Source: an uncultured Dialister sp.
GTDB lineage: Bacteria; Bacillota; Negativicutes; Veillonellales; Dialisteraceae
Assembly (NCBI GenBank): GCA_934193095.1
Contig: CAKPUX010000039.1
Coordinates: forward strand, 1-18,466
Reading direction: 5' to 3'
Length of the DNA stretch: 18,466 nt
Shown here: one piece after another, positions 7,484 to 13,095 of the stretch
How positions within the stretch are numbered: the stretch's first letter is position 1
Layout of the letters: every line of letters begins with the position of its first letter
Made by a program: the position numbers and the translations under genes
The notes under the pieces: model-generated
The model's database searches: none
What the model was told of the DNA's origin: nothing
The model's input: only the letters and a program-made list of their open reading frames with translations

Positions 7484-7560
7484 CGAATTAAGTTAGGAGT
7501 GAGGAGTTAGGAGTGAGGAGTGAAGGTACGGCGCATAAAATCAGGAAGCGCCGTGGAGTT
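7484..7560 (+). repeat. Modular intergenic repeat, copy E4 (GTTAGGA/GTGAGGA heptads and compensated palindrome)
   Basis: Heptads at 7492-7526 read GTTAGGA, GTGAGGA, GTTAGGA, GTGAGGA, GTGAAGG. The palindrome follows: ACGGCGC (7528-7534) with ATAAAATCAGGAA loop and GCGCCGT (7548-7554). Other copies have GCGGCGC with GCGCCGC, so both members of the outer pair have changed together here. The unit fades after GGAGTTTTATATAAATGATG. Confidence 0.75.
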
Positions 7561-7594
7561 TTATATAAATGATGAACAAACTGTTTTATATAAT

Positions 7595-7636
7595 AAAAAA
7601 GGGGGGTATTGGGGCGCTATATGAATTGTGCGCCCC
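7595..7636 (-). terminator. Possible terminator hairpin downstream of comEC
   Basis: On the minus strand GGGGCGC (7636-7630) pairs with GCGCCCC (7617-7611) across a 12-base loop. AATACCCCCC and a six-T run (7600-7595) follow. The T-run is about ten bases from the stem, longer than the usual spacing, so this is a candidate only. The stem also looks like a diverged arm of the repeat family. Confidence 0.4.
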
Positions 7637-7721
7637 TTCCACCACTTCTCACTTCTAACTTCTCACTTAGTCCAGAAGTTAACAAATCGCTATACTAAGA
7701 ATTGGGGATTAGGGGCGCAAA
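7637..7721 (-). repeat. Heptad array E4' plus a 30-base end fragment of the 6049-6338 element
   Basis: On the minus strand GTGAGAA, GTTAGAA, GTGAGAA, GTGGTGG lead into the GGGGCGC stem, the same layout as the other copies. At about 7669-7697 the sequence AGTCCAGAAGTTAACAAATC followed by GCTATACTA repeats the right end of the element ending at 6336 (identical over about 29 bases). CTTAGT and ACTAAG flank this fragment as a short inverted repeat. Confidence 0.65.
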
Positions 7722-7900
7722 GTGACTCGTGACTGAAATCCCACCTTCGGGCATCGCCACCATCTATACTCCGCGGCGCTCCCATATTTTTATGCGCCGC
7801 ACCACCCCCGCCCTACCTATAGAACCTGCTGAACCTCTTTCGCAAAAAATCAAAGGGCAGCACGCCCCACGGGCTAACCGCGGTCACCAGTCACTAGTCA
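7722..7900 (-). repeat. Modular intergenic repeat, copy E5 (nearly complete), overlapping the end of comEC
   Basis: On the plus strand the order is GTGACTCGTGACTG, then CCACCTTCGGGCATCGCC (7741-7758), CTCCGCGGCGCT, TATGCGCCGCACCA, 9-bp units reading CTATAGAACCTGCTGAACC, CTCTTTCGC, the head GGGCAGCACGCCCCACGGGC (7855-7874), then TCACCAGTCACTAGTCACC (7884-7902). The last part is the coding sequence for the comEC C-terminus, so the repeat and the gene overlap by about 17 bases. Confidence 0.8.
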
Positions 7901-10127
7901 CCAACTTCCACCCATTCTTGTACACGATCTCCTGCATCCCCTTCTGATACAGGTTCACAGACGGGATGTCTTTGAAATCGAAAAGCTCCATATCTTCATA
8001 GGCATGGACGAGACGGGTCCCGCCGTAGATGACCAGCTCGGGCGCCATGGTCTCCGCGTCTTTTTCCGTATATTCTTGAAAGCCATGGCTGCCGGTGATC
8101 CACAGGGTATGAGGAGATGCTTTCGGCATGGGTCTTCGTCCGGAAAGGAAGATGTCCTTCTCCCCCATCACCATCTGCCAGCTGCTGCCATTGGTGATAA
8201 AGTGCAGCTCATCCAAAGAAAGTGCGGCCCTTCCCAGACATCGCACGCGCGCTGTCTGCCCCGCCAGAAGCTGCGTCGCCCATTTCCGAGGATCGCCGCC
8301 TGTCACCCAGATCTCCCTGACAGGTATCCCCATCACGAGAGGGAGCGGTTTATCGACATCCTCCAGATCCAGAATGAGTACATCTGCCTCCTCTACCCCT
8401 TCATAGGCAAGGATGGAATTCCACTCCCAGACAGCAGTGTGTGAGGAGATGCGGCTTGCCTTATAGTATAAGATGTTTCGCCCGTCATTGACAAGAAGGA
8501 TTCCGCGGTCACCGCCAAGATCCGGGCAGATGACGCGGGTCGAAGGCGCCAGGAGCTGAGCCGTCGCTATGGCAAGAAAAAGAAGCGACAGCATGCCTCC
8601 GGCAGCCATGCGAGAGTGACCGGAAAGCCGCTTTCTGAAATACACCGCCGCAAGGAGTGCATAGTAAAAGGCTATTTCTAAAGAAGAAAGACCGCCTGTC
8701 ACAAGCTGCGCTCCCCTGGCCGAGGAGAGGAGAAGATTCAGACGCAGGGCTAAAAAGACCGCATAGTCTGCCGCATAGAGAAGCCCTGCCATCAGCGGAC
8801 GGCAAAGAAGGGAGACGAGCGCTGCGATAAGCCCAGCGATGATGACCCATTCCAGAAATGGCGTGACGAAAAGATTCGCAAAGATGAAATACACCGGAAA
8901 GCGATGGAAATCATAGAGCATGATCGGTATCGTGAGAAGCTGCGCCGCTGAAGACAGCGCGATCCCTTCCTTCACCCATTTCGGCAGCTTTTGGAAAGGG
9001 CTCATCCAGCGGAGGATCGGACGGTAAAAGAGGAGAATCCCCGCGGATGCGCCGACTGAGAACTGAAAGCTCACATCGTACACATAGTAAGGATCCCAGA
9101 GCAGCATGCCAAAGACCGCCGCCCCCAGAAGATTCAGCGTCGCCCTCTCCCGGTCAAGGAAAATCCCAACGACAGAGAGGATCCCCATGACCGCCGCACG
9201 GATGACGGGCGGCACAAGCCCTGAGAGCACCGCGTAAAACAGCACAAGCAGGATGGCCGGCAGGATCACAAGGCGTCGCGGCAGCGAGAGCCAGCGTCCC
9301 AAAAGGTACAGGAAGCCAAAGAGCAGCGCCACATGCGAACCCGAGACAGAGAGAATGTGGATGATGCCCGTCGCGGAGAATGACGTCATGACCTCTTCCG
9401 GAATATCATTATAATTTCCTCCGAAGAGGAGCGTCATCAGGATCGAAAGGCGCACCGGATCCATGTAAGGCGCAAATGTCTCTTTCAGCGACTGCTTCAT
9501 CTCCGAAGAGAATCTCTCTATGCGATAGGCACCACTCTCACCGGCAAAGGCGGGATGCATGCCTTCGGTGAGATACAGCCTTCCAAGGAGATGGCGGCTC
9601 CGATAGCGTCCCGTGAGATCGATCTTTCCCGGATTCTGATACAGGCGGATCGGGCTCATTTCTCCTTCGGCGTAAAGGCGGTCCCCGGGATGGAAATGCC
9701 TGGTCTCCTTCTGATCATAGAGGTAGCACGTCCCCGAAAGCGGCTGGAGCGTCCCATCGGCGTATCGGATGGAAACGAGCGCAAGCGCATATCTCGCATA
9801 GCCCTCCTCCCCTTTTTGTACCAGCGGCTCCTCCATGACGATACCTTCATAGGTGCCTGCGCTTCGGCTCGCCCAGTGCGACTGCTCCTGCCACAGGGCA
9901 TCAGAGAGTGCCATGCGGAAAGCACCGATCGTCAGAAGAGAAAGCGCCGCTCCCAAAAGGACAAGGGAAAAGCGGCGGCGAAAATGACCATAGAGAAGGA
10001 AAAGCACACCGGAAAGGAGCAGCAAGGCATACCCATAAGGCAGCAGAAAAGGCGGAAGCTCCTCGAAAAGAAAAACTCCCGCTGCCAGCAAAAGCGCACT
10101 CCAGAAAAGCCCCAGCCGGATCATCAT
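7884..10127 (-). CDS. comEC: ComEC, DNA-uptake channel protein with degenerate metallo-beta-lactamase-like domain
   Basis: 747 residues, normal length. ComEC forms the inner-membrane channel through which single-stranded DNA enters during transformation. Order: N-terminal membrane helices (about 5-70), a soluble OB-like region (about 90-190), and the Competence domain (about 225-500) with SVSGSHVALLF (260-270), GLVPPVIRAA (303-312) and DVSFQFSVGASAGILL (351-366). The C-terminal domain from about 530 is the metallo-beta-lactamase-like part. ComEC normally has DVGQGD here, a HxHxDH-type motif and later HHGS. In this protein the matching places read CPDLGGDRG (534-542), VLILDLEDVDKPL (583-595) and WITGSHGF (676-683), so the metal ligands are missing. 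The start overlaps the comEA stop by ATGA with a weak ribosome site, implying translational coupling. The last codons (VTSDW and stop) coincide with heptad repeats. Confidence 0.92.
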   Translation of the reverse strand: MMIRLGLFWSALLLAAGVFLFEELPPFLLPYGYALLLLSGVLFLLYGHFRRRFSLVLLGAALSLLTIGAFRMALSDALWQEQSHWASRSAGTYEGIVMEEPLVQKGEEGYARYALALVSIRYADGTLQPLSGTCYLYDQKETRHFHPGDRLYAEGEMSPIRLYQNPGKIDLTGRYRSRHLLGRLYLTEGMHPAFAGESGAYRIERFSSEMKQSLKETFAPYMDPVRLSILMTLLFGGNYNDIPEEVMTSFSATGIIHILSVSGSHVALLFGFLYLLGRWLSLPRRLVILPAILLVLFYAVLSGLVPPVIRAAVMGILSVVGIFLDRERATLNLLGAAVFGMLLWDPYYVYDVSFQFSVGASAGILLFYRPILRWMSPFQKLPKWVKEGIALSSAAQLLTIPIMLYDFHRFPVYFIFANLFVTPFLEWVIIAGLIAALVSLLCRPLMAGLLYAADYAVFLALRLNLLLSSARGAQLVTGGLSSLEIAFYYALLAAVYFRKRLSGHSRMAAGGMLSLLFLAIATAQLLAPSTRVICPDLGGDRGILLVNDGRNILYYKASRISSHTAVWEWNSILAYEGVEEADVLILDLEDVDKPLPLVMGIPVREIWVTGGDPRKWATQLLAGQTARVRCLGRAALSLDELHFITNGSSWQMVMGEKDIFLSGRRPMPKASPHTLWITGSHGFQEYTEKDAETMAPELVIYGGTRLVHAYEDMELFDFKDIPSVNLYQKGMQEIVYKNGWKLVTSDW

Positions 10128-10678
10128 AGGGTGATCTTATCCGCTATCTTCTTGTAACGACTCTCACCGATAGAGGGCACCTTTTTGAGCTCCTCCTTCG
10201 AGGAAAAGCGGCCATGCTCCTCACGGTAGCGGATGATCTTCTCCGCCGTCACCTGACCGACGCCCGGGAGTGCTTCGAGCTCTTTCGCGCTGGCGGCATT
10301 GATAGAGATGAGCCCGCTCCCCCGTGCATCCGCCTGCTCCGGATCAAGCGGAATATGGATCTTCATCCCGTCAGAAAGCGGCTCGGCCATATTGATATCT
10401 TCCATAACCGCATACGGCAGCACATCACCCGCAGCCTTCACCGCATCGAAGAAGCGACTTCCCTCAGGAAGCTCATAGACACCCGGCTGCCTCACGGCAC
10501 CCGTCACATAGACGAGGAGCGTCCGGGAAGACTCCTTGCCGGAAAGCTCGACCACAGGAAGCGGCTCCTCTTTCGTCTCCCCTGCGGTATGCCACAGAAA
10601 AAAGGCCGCTCCCAGAGCCAGAAGAGCCGCCGCAAAACAGATCACAAGGATCCGTCGGCTTTCCTCTTCTCGTCCCAT
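10124..10678 (-). CDS. comEA: ComEA, DNA receptor for natural transformation
   Basis: 184 residues. ComEA is a membrane-anchored receptor that binds double-stranded DNA outside the inner membrane and passes it to ComEC. An N-terminal anchor at about 9-29 (ILVICFAAALLALGAAFFLW) precedes an SLBB-like domain (about 54-112, VYVTGAVRQPGVYELPEG). A C-terminal pair of helix-hairpin-helix motifs follows (LPGVGQVTAEKII at 137-149 and VPSIGESRYKKIA at 167-179). The motif INAASAKELEALPGVG is diagnostic. A perfect AGGAGG lies about 8 bases before the ATG. The TGA stop overlaps the comEC ATG, so the two are made from one message. No comEB lies between them. Other transformation genes are outside the window, so competence of the organism is suggested, not shown. 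Confidence 0.94.
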   Translation of the reverse strand: MGREEESRRILVICFAAALLALGAAFFLWHTAGETKEEPLPVVELSGKESSRTLLVYVTGAVRQPGVYELPEGSRFFDAVKAAGDVLPYAVMEDINMAEPLSDGMKIHIPLDPEQADARGSGLISINAASAKELEALPGVGQVTAEKIIRYREEHGRFSSKEELKKVPSIGESRYKKIADKITL

Positions 10679-10904
10679 GGGAATGGCCTCCTGTATGCTT
10701 CATTCAAAACCGGAATATCACTTATCCCCTTCCCCCAAAGAGGAATGAGAAATAAGGAATGAAGGTGCGTCCTGAAGCATCATCCATCAATCTGATGACA
10801 CTAGCGAAACGCAACATGCGTTCCGTCTTCGCATGAAAATATGTCGCAGAATGCAACGGACTCATTGGGTGCAACGGGTGCTGATCCCCAAACTCCGCCC
10901 CTCG
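10679..10904. repeat. Gap between the coiled-coil gene and comEA, with a decayed repeat copy (E10)
   Basis: No gene seen. GAGGAAT, GAGAAAT, AAGGAAT, GAAGGTGCG at about 10740-10768 is a short, irregular heptad array in plus orientation leading to GGTGCG, but the palindrome behind it is not recognisable. Near the other end GGGTGCTGATCCCCAAACTC (10877-10896) faintly matches the head and TTGATTTGGGG of E8. AACGCA-ACA-TGCGTT (about 10808-10822) is a small hairpin without a T-run. Confidence 0.45.
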
Positions 10905-11387
10905 TCACTTATTCTCTTTTTCCTGCTGACGGGCAGCGGCGGAATTGGAATCGATCAGGCTCTGACGGTTCTTTTTCAGGCTGTCTAAGACATTTTCCAT
11001 ATTTGTTTCCACGTACTTCAGGACATCTGTCGCATAGGTGACAGAGCTGGTGCGGAGCTCATCAGCGGATTTATTGGCCGAAGAGATCACTTCATTGGCA
11101 CGCTCCTGCGCCTGCTTGACAAGTTCGCTTTCTTCCGTGATGCGGGCGATATAATCCTTCGCCTGCGCCACCGTGTCCTCTGCTTTCTTTTCTGCGTCGA
11201 GCATGATACGCTCTTTGTCCGCGACGATGCGGCGTGCGCTCTCGAGTTCATTCGGGAGCGACTGATTGATGGCATCGATCAGTCGTTCGATCTCATCCTT
11301 ATCCACCAATTTCTTATTGGTGAGCGGTACTTCACTCGCGTTATTGATGACATTTTCTAATTCTTCTAAGAGTTTTCTTGTGTCCAT
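10905..11387 (-). CDS. Coiled-coil protein, DivIVA/SepIVA-like, downstream of coaD
   Basis: 160 residues from the chosen ATG, all soluble, with no signal peptide or membrane segment. An N-terminal part (about 1-47, KLLEELENVI then VPLTNKKLVDKDEIERLID) is followed by a long charged helix (about 48-110) with Ala/Glu/Lys heptad character, a short break, and a second helix (115-145). The pattern is like coiled-coil proteins near coaD/rsmD in other bacteria. These are often misannotated as an ATPase or ATP synthase b subunit and resemble the mycobacterial septation factor SepIVA. I infer a scaffold or cell-division role only from this resemblance. An earlier in-frame ATG at 11402 lacks a ribosome site, while GAGG lies about 9 bases before 11387. 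It lies 51 bases after coaD, probably in the same operon. Confidence 0.75.
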   Translation of the reverse strand: MDTRKLLEELENVINNASEVPLTNKKLVDKDEIERLIDAINQSLPNELESARRIVADKERIMLDAEKKAEDTVAQAKDYIARITEESELVKQAQERANEVISSANKSADELRTSSVTYATDVLKYVETNMENVLDSLKKNRQSLIDSNSAAARQQEKENK

Positions 11388-11438
11388 AATTGCAAGCCTC
11401 ATTTCTTTTTCGAAGTTTGAGAAAAAAGCCGATAGCGA

Positions 11439-11921
11439 TCAGCGATTCTCTACCTTTTTCTTGATCATTTCCTGTACATAGGGCGGGACCATCCGGGTAA
11501 TATCACCATCAAAATGGGCCAGCTCACGAACGCCGGTAGACGACAGATAAGAATAGCGTCCGTCCGTCATGAAGAATGCGGTCTCCAGCGTGGGATCGAT
11601 CTGTTTGATCATGAGCGCCCGCTGAAATTCGTATTCAAAATCACTGAACGCACGAAGTCCGCGAATCAGAAGATGGCAATTCTTCTTCGCTGCGTATTCA
11701 TTCAAAAGACCATCAAAAGCATCCACTTCGACATTGGGAATGTCTTTGGTCGTCTCACGAAGCATATCCAACCGTTCTTCCGTAGTAAACATATAATGCT
11801 TGGTCGGGTTTAAAAAAGCTGCCACAATCAGTTTATCGACCAGACAAGCGCTTCTTTTGATGATATCCAGATGACCATAGGTCACCGGGTCGAAACTTCC
11901 TGGGCAAATCGCTATTTTCAT
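11439..11921 (-). CDS. coaD: Phosphopantetheine adenylyltransferase
   Basis: 160 residues, exactly the usual size. CoaD transfers AMP from ATP to 4'-phosphopantetheine, the fourth step of coenzyme A synthesis, in the cytoplasm. The start MKIAICPGSFDPVTYGHLDII holds the nucleotidyltransferase TxGH motif (T14 to H17). LLIRGLRAFSDFEYEFQ binds phosphopantetheine, and YLSSTGVRELA matches the ISSTxVR signature. A longer frame opens at 11948, but its nine extra residues are unlike the family, and GGGAGAAG precedes 11921. The ATG overlaps the rsmD stop as ATGA, so translation is coupled. rsmD-coaD is a widely conserved pair. Confidence 0.97.
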   Translation of the reverse strand: MKIAICPGSFDPVTYGHLDIIKRSACLVDKLIVAAFLNPTKHYMFTTEERLDMLRETTKDIPNVEVDAFDGLLNEYAAKKNCHLLIRGLRAFSDFEYEFQRALMIKQIDPTLETAFFMTDGRYSYLSSTGVRELAHFDGDITRMVPPYVQEMIKKKVENR

Positions 11922-12490
11922 TGCACTTCTCCCTCTGTAGATCTGCACAGCAGATAGGTAACAACAATGGCCCCCACTTTTTTCTCTTTCCAGACTTCAC
12001 ACCGGTCAGCAAAGAGTGATACATCCGGGGGTTCTGATATAGAATGTTCTGCAATAATGATCGCATGATCAGCAGGAAGGCCGCAGTCGAAAACCATCGC
12101 CAGTACTTCATTGATATAGCCCTTCCGATACGGAGGGTCCATGAAAATATAATCAAAGGTCCTGCCCTGAAGAGACTTCAGCGCAGCCCCTACATCTCTC
12201 GATATGATCTGTACCTGATCTTCTACATGGCACTTCTTCGCATTTTCGCGGATGATGCGGCCCGTTGTCTTGTCGATAAAGACCGCAGACGATGCATACC
12301 GGCTGAGCGCCTCAAGCCCCATCGCGCCTGTCCCGGCGAAAATATCAAGGACATCCGTCTCAACGAGCCCCACATTGGCAAGTACATTGAAAATGCTTTC
12401 CCGTACCCGTCCCAGCGTCGGTCTCGTCGTATTTCTTCCTACGGGTGCCAAAAGGTTCGTGCCTTTGGCTTTTCCACCAATAATCTTCAT
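11918..12490 (-). CDS. rsmD: 16S rRNA (guanine(966)-N2)-methyltransferase
   Basis: 190 residues. RsmD methylates G966 of 16S rRNA in the assembled small subunit using S-adenosylmethionine. The N-terminus MKIIGGKAKG and RPTLGRVRESIFNVL are typical of RsmD. The SAM site is LDIFAGTGAMGLEAL (FAGTG at 51-55), and the catalytic motif is DPPY (118-121). The gene is first in a compact unit with coaD (4-base overlap) and the coiled-coil gene. GAGGA lies about 9 bases before the ATG. A good promoter and a leader hairpin are just upstream. Confidence 0.96.
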   Translation of the reverse strand: MKIIGGKAKGTNLLAPVGRNTTRPTLGRVRESIFNVLANVGLVETDVLDIFAGTGAMGLEALSRYASSAVFIDKTTGRIIRENAKKCHVEDQVQIISRDVGAALKSLQGRTFDYIFMDPPYRKGYINEVLAMVFDCGLPADHAIIIAEHSISEPPDVSLFADRCEVWKEKKVGAIVVTYLLCRSTEGEVQ

Positions 12491-12511
12491 ATCTGTTTCC
12501 TCATCGTGATT

Positions 12512-12530
12512 TCAGCAGGAAACCTGCTGA
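12512..12530 (-). promoter_or_regulatory. Perfect 8-bp hairpin in the rsmD leader
   Basis: TCAGCAGG-AAA-CCTGCTGA on the plus strand is a perfect inverted repeat, 22 bases upstream of the rsmD start codon and downstream of the predicted promoter. It has no T-run, so it is not a terminator. It could be an operator or an mRNA 5' stem. Function is unknown. Confidence 0.5.
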
Positions 12531-12544
12531 TTACACTCATAGTC

Positions 12545-12553
12545 ATTATAGCA
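12545..12553 (-). promoter_or_regulatory. Extended -10 promoter for rsmD-coaD
   Basis: On the minus strand TGCTATAAT is a perfect TATAAT (12550-12545) with the TGn extension. No good -35 is seen at the expected distance, which fits an extended -10 promoter. It lies about 55 bases upstream of the rsmD ATG. Confidence 0.65.
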
Positions 12554-12599
12554 TAAATGAAGGAAATTGGAATTAGAAATTTGTGACAGGTAGTAGCCA

Positions 12600-12640
12600 G
12601 GGATTAGGGATTAGGGATTAGGGATTAGGGATTAGGAGTG
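12600..12640. repeat. Five perfect GGGATTA heptads upstream of the rsmD promoter
   Basis: GGGATTA occurs in perfect tandem at 12600-12606, 12607-12613, 12614-12620, 12621-12627 and 12628-12634, followed by GGAGTGACTGG. Five GGG runs with ATTA spacers fit a G-quadruplex pattern on the plus strand. The same heptad is found at 4176-4203 and, complemented, at about 6340-6375 and 15985-16014. Confidence 0.85.
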
Positions 12641-12927
12641 ACTGGAAGACATCAGACTCCCGTATCGTCATTTCGAGCGCAAGCGAGAAATCTTTTTCGT
12701 TTGCGGCCAGGCGGACTATGATAGGAAAGCCCAAACAGGAAACCTGCTATCAAGAAACCTTCGGGCATCACCGTTTACCCAAACGGTGCTCGGGTACTCT
12801 CATAAATCGCCTGGTTGAAACACTTTTCTCCACTCTTTTTCATACCGCCAGTGCCCTATCCGCCCCTTCGGGGCACCTTCCCCTCGAGGGGAAGGCTGAC
12901 GATACGAGGGAAGCCTGCTACCAAGAG
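12641..12927. repeat. Repeat mosaic between gltX and rsmD
   Basis: No gene is supported here. CGTCATTTCGAGCGCAAGCG (about 12667-12686), continuing AGAAATC, is an imperfect palindrome of a kind seen between genes in many bacteria. CCTGCTATCAAGAAACCTTC then GGGCATCACC (12743-12772) is followed by a hairpin ACCGTTT-ACCC-AAACGGT (12770-12787). GCCCTATCCGCCCCTTCGGG to GGGGAAGGCTGACG (about 12852-12901) is another GC-rich hairpin repeat. CCTGCTACCAAGAGACTTTC (about 12914-12933) repeats the sequence at 12743 and leads into E6. Confidence 0.6.
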
Positions 12928-13046
12928 ACTTTCGGGCATCGCCACTTTTTGTACTCCACGGCGCTTCCATACTTTTATGCGCCGCACCGCACCCGTTGAA
13001 CCATCTAAACCTGTAGAACCCGCTCCCCTTCTTTCGCTAACCCCAA
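12928..13046 (-). repeat. Modular intergenic repeat, copy E6
   Basis: Plus-strand order: ACTTTCGGGCATCGCC, GTACTCCACGGCGCTTCC, TTTTATGCGCCGCACCGC, 9-bp-like units (CCGTTGAAC, CATCTAAAC, CTGTAGAAC), CTTTCGCTAACCCC. The palindrome arm GCGCCGT pairs with GCGGCGC by one wobble. The unit sits right after the gltX terminator. Confidence 0.75.
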
Positions 13047-13050
13047 GCCA

Positions 13051-13089
13051 AAAGAGCCACAGAAATGCGGCGCATTTCTGTGGCTCTTT
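13051..13089 (-). terminator. Rho-independent terminator of gltX
   Basis: AAAGAGCCACAGAAATGCG and its exact complement form a 19-bp stem around one central base, ending six bases beyond the gltX stop codon. On the minus strand the stem ends in TCTTTT. It is the cleanest terminator in the window and closes the ispDF-gltX transcript. Confidence 0.85.
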
Positions 13090-13095
13090 CCTCTC

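Noticed and set aside
11922..11948. Upstream start for coaD adding MQIYRGRSA
   Set aside because: CoaD begins at MKIAICPGSF, which has the proper ribosome site and the ATGA overlap with rsmD.
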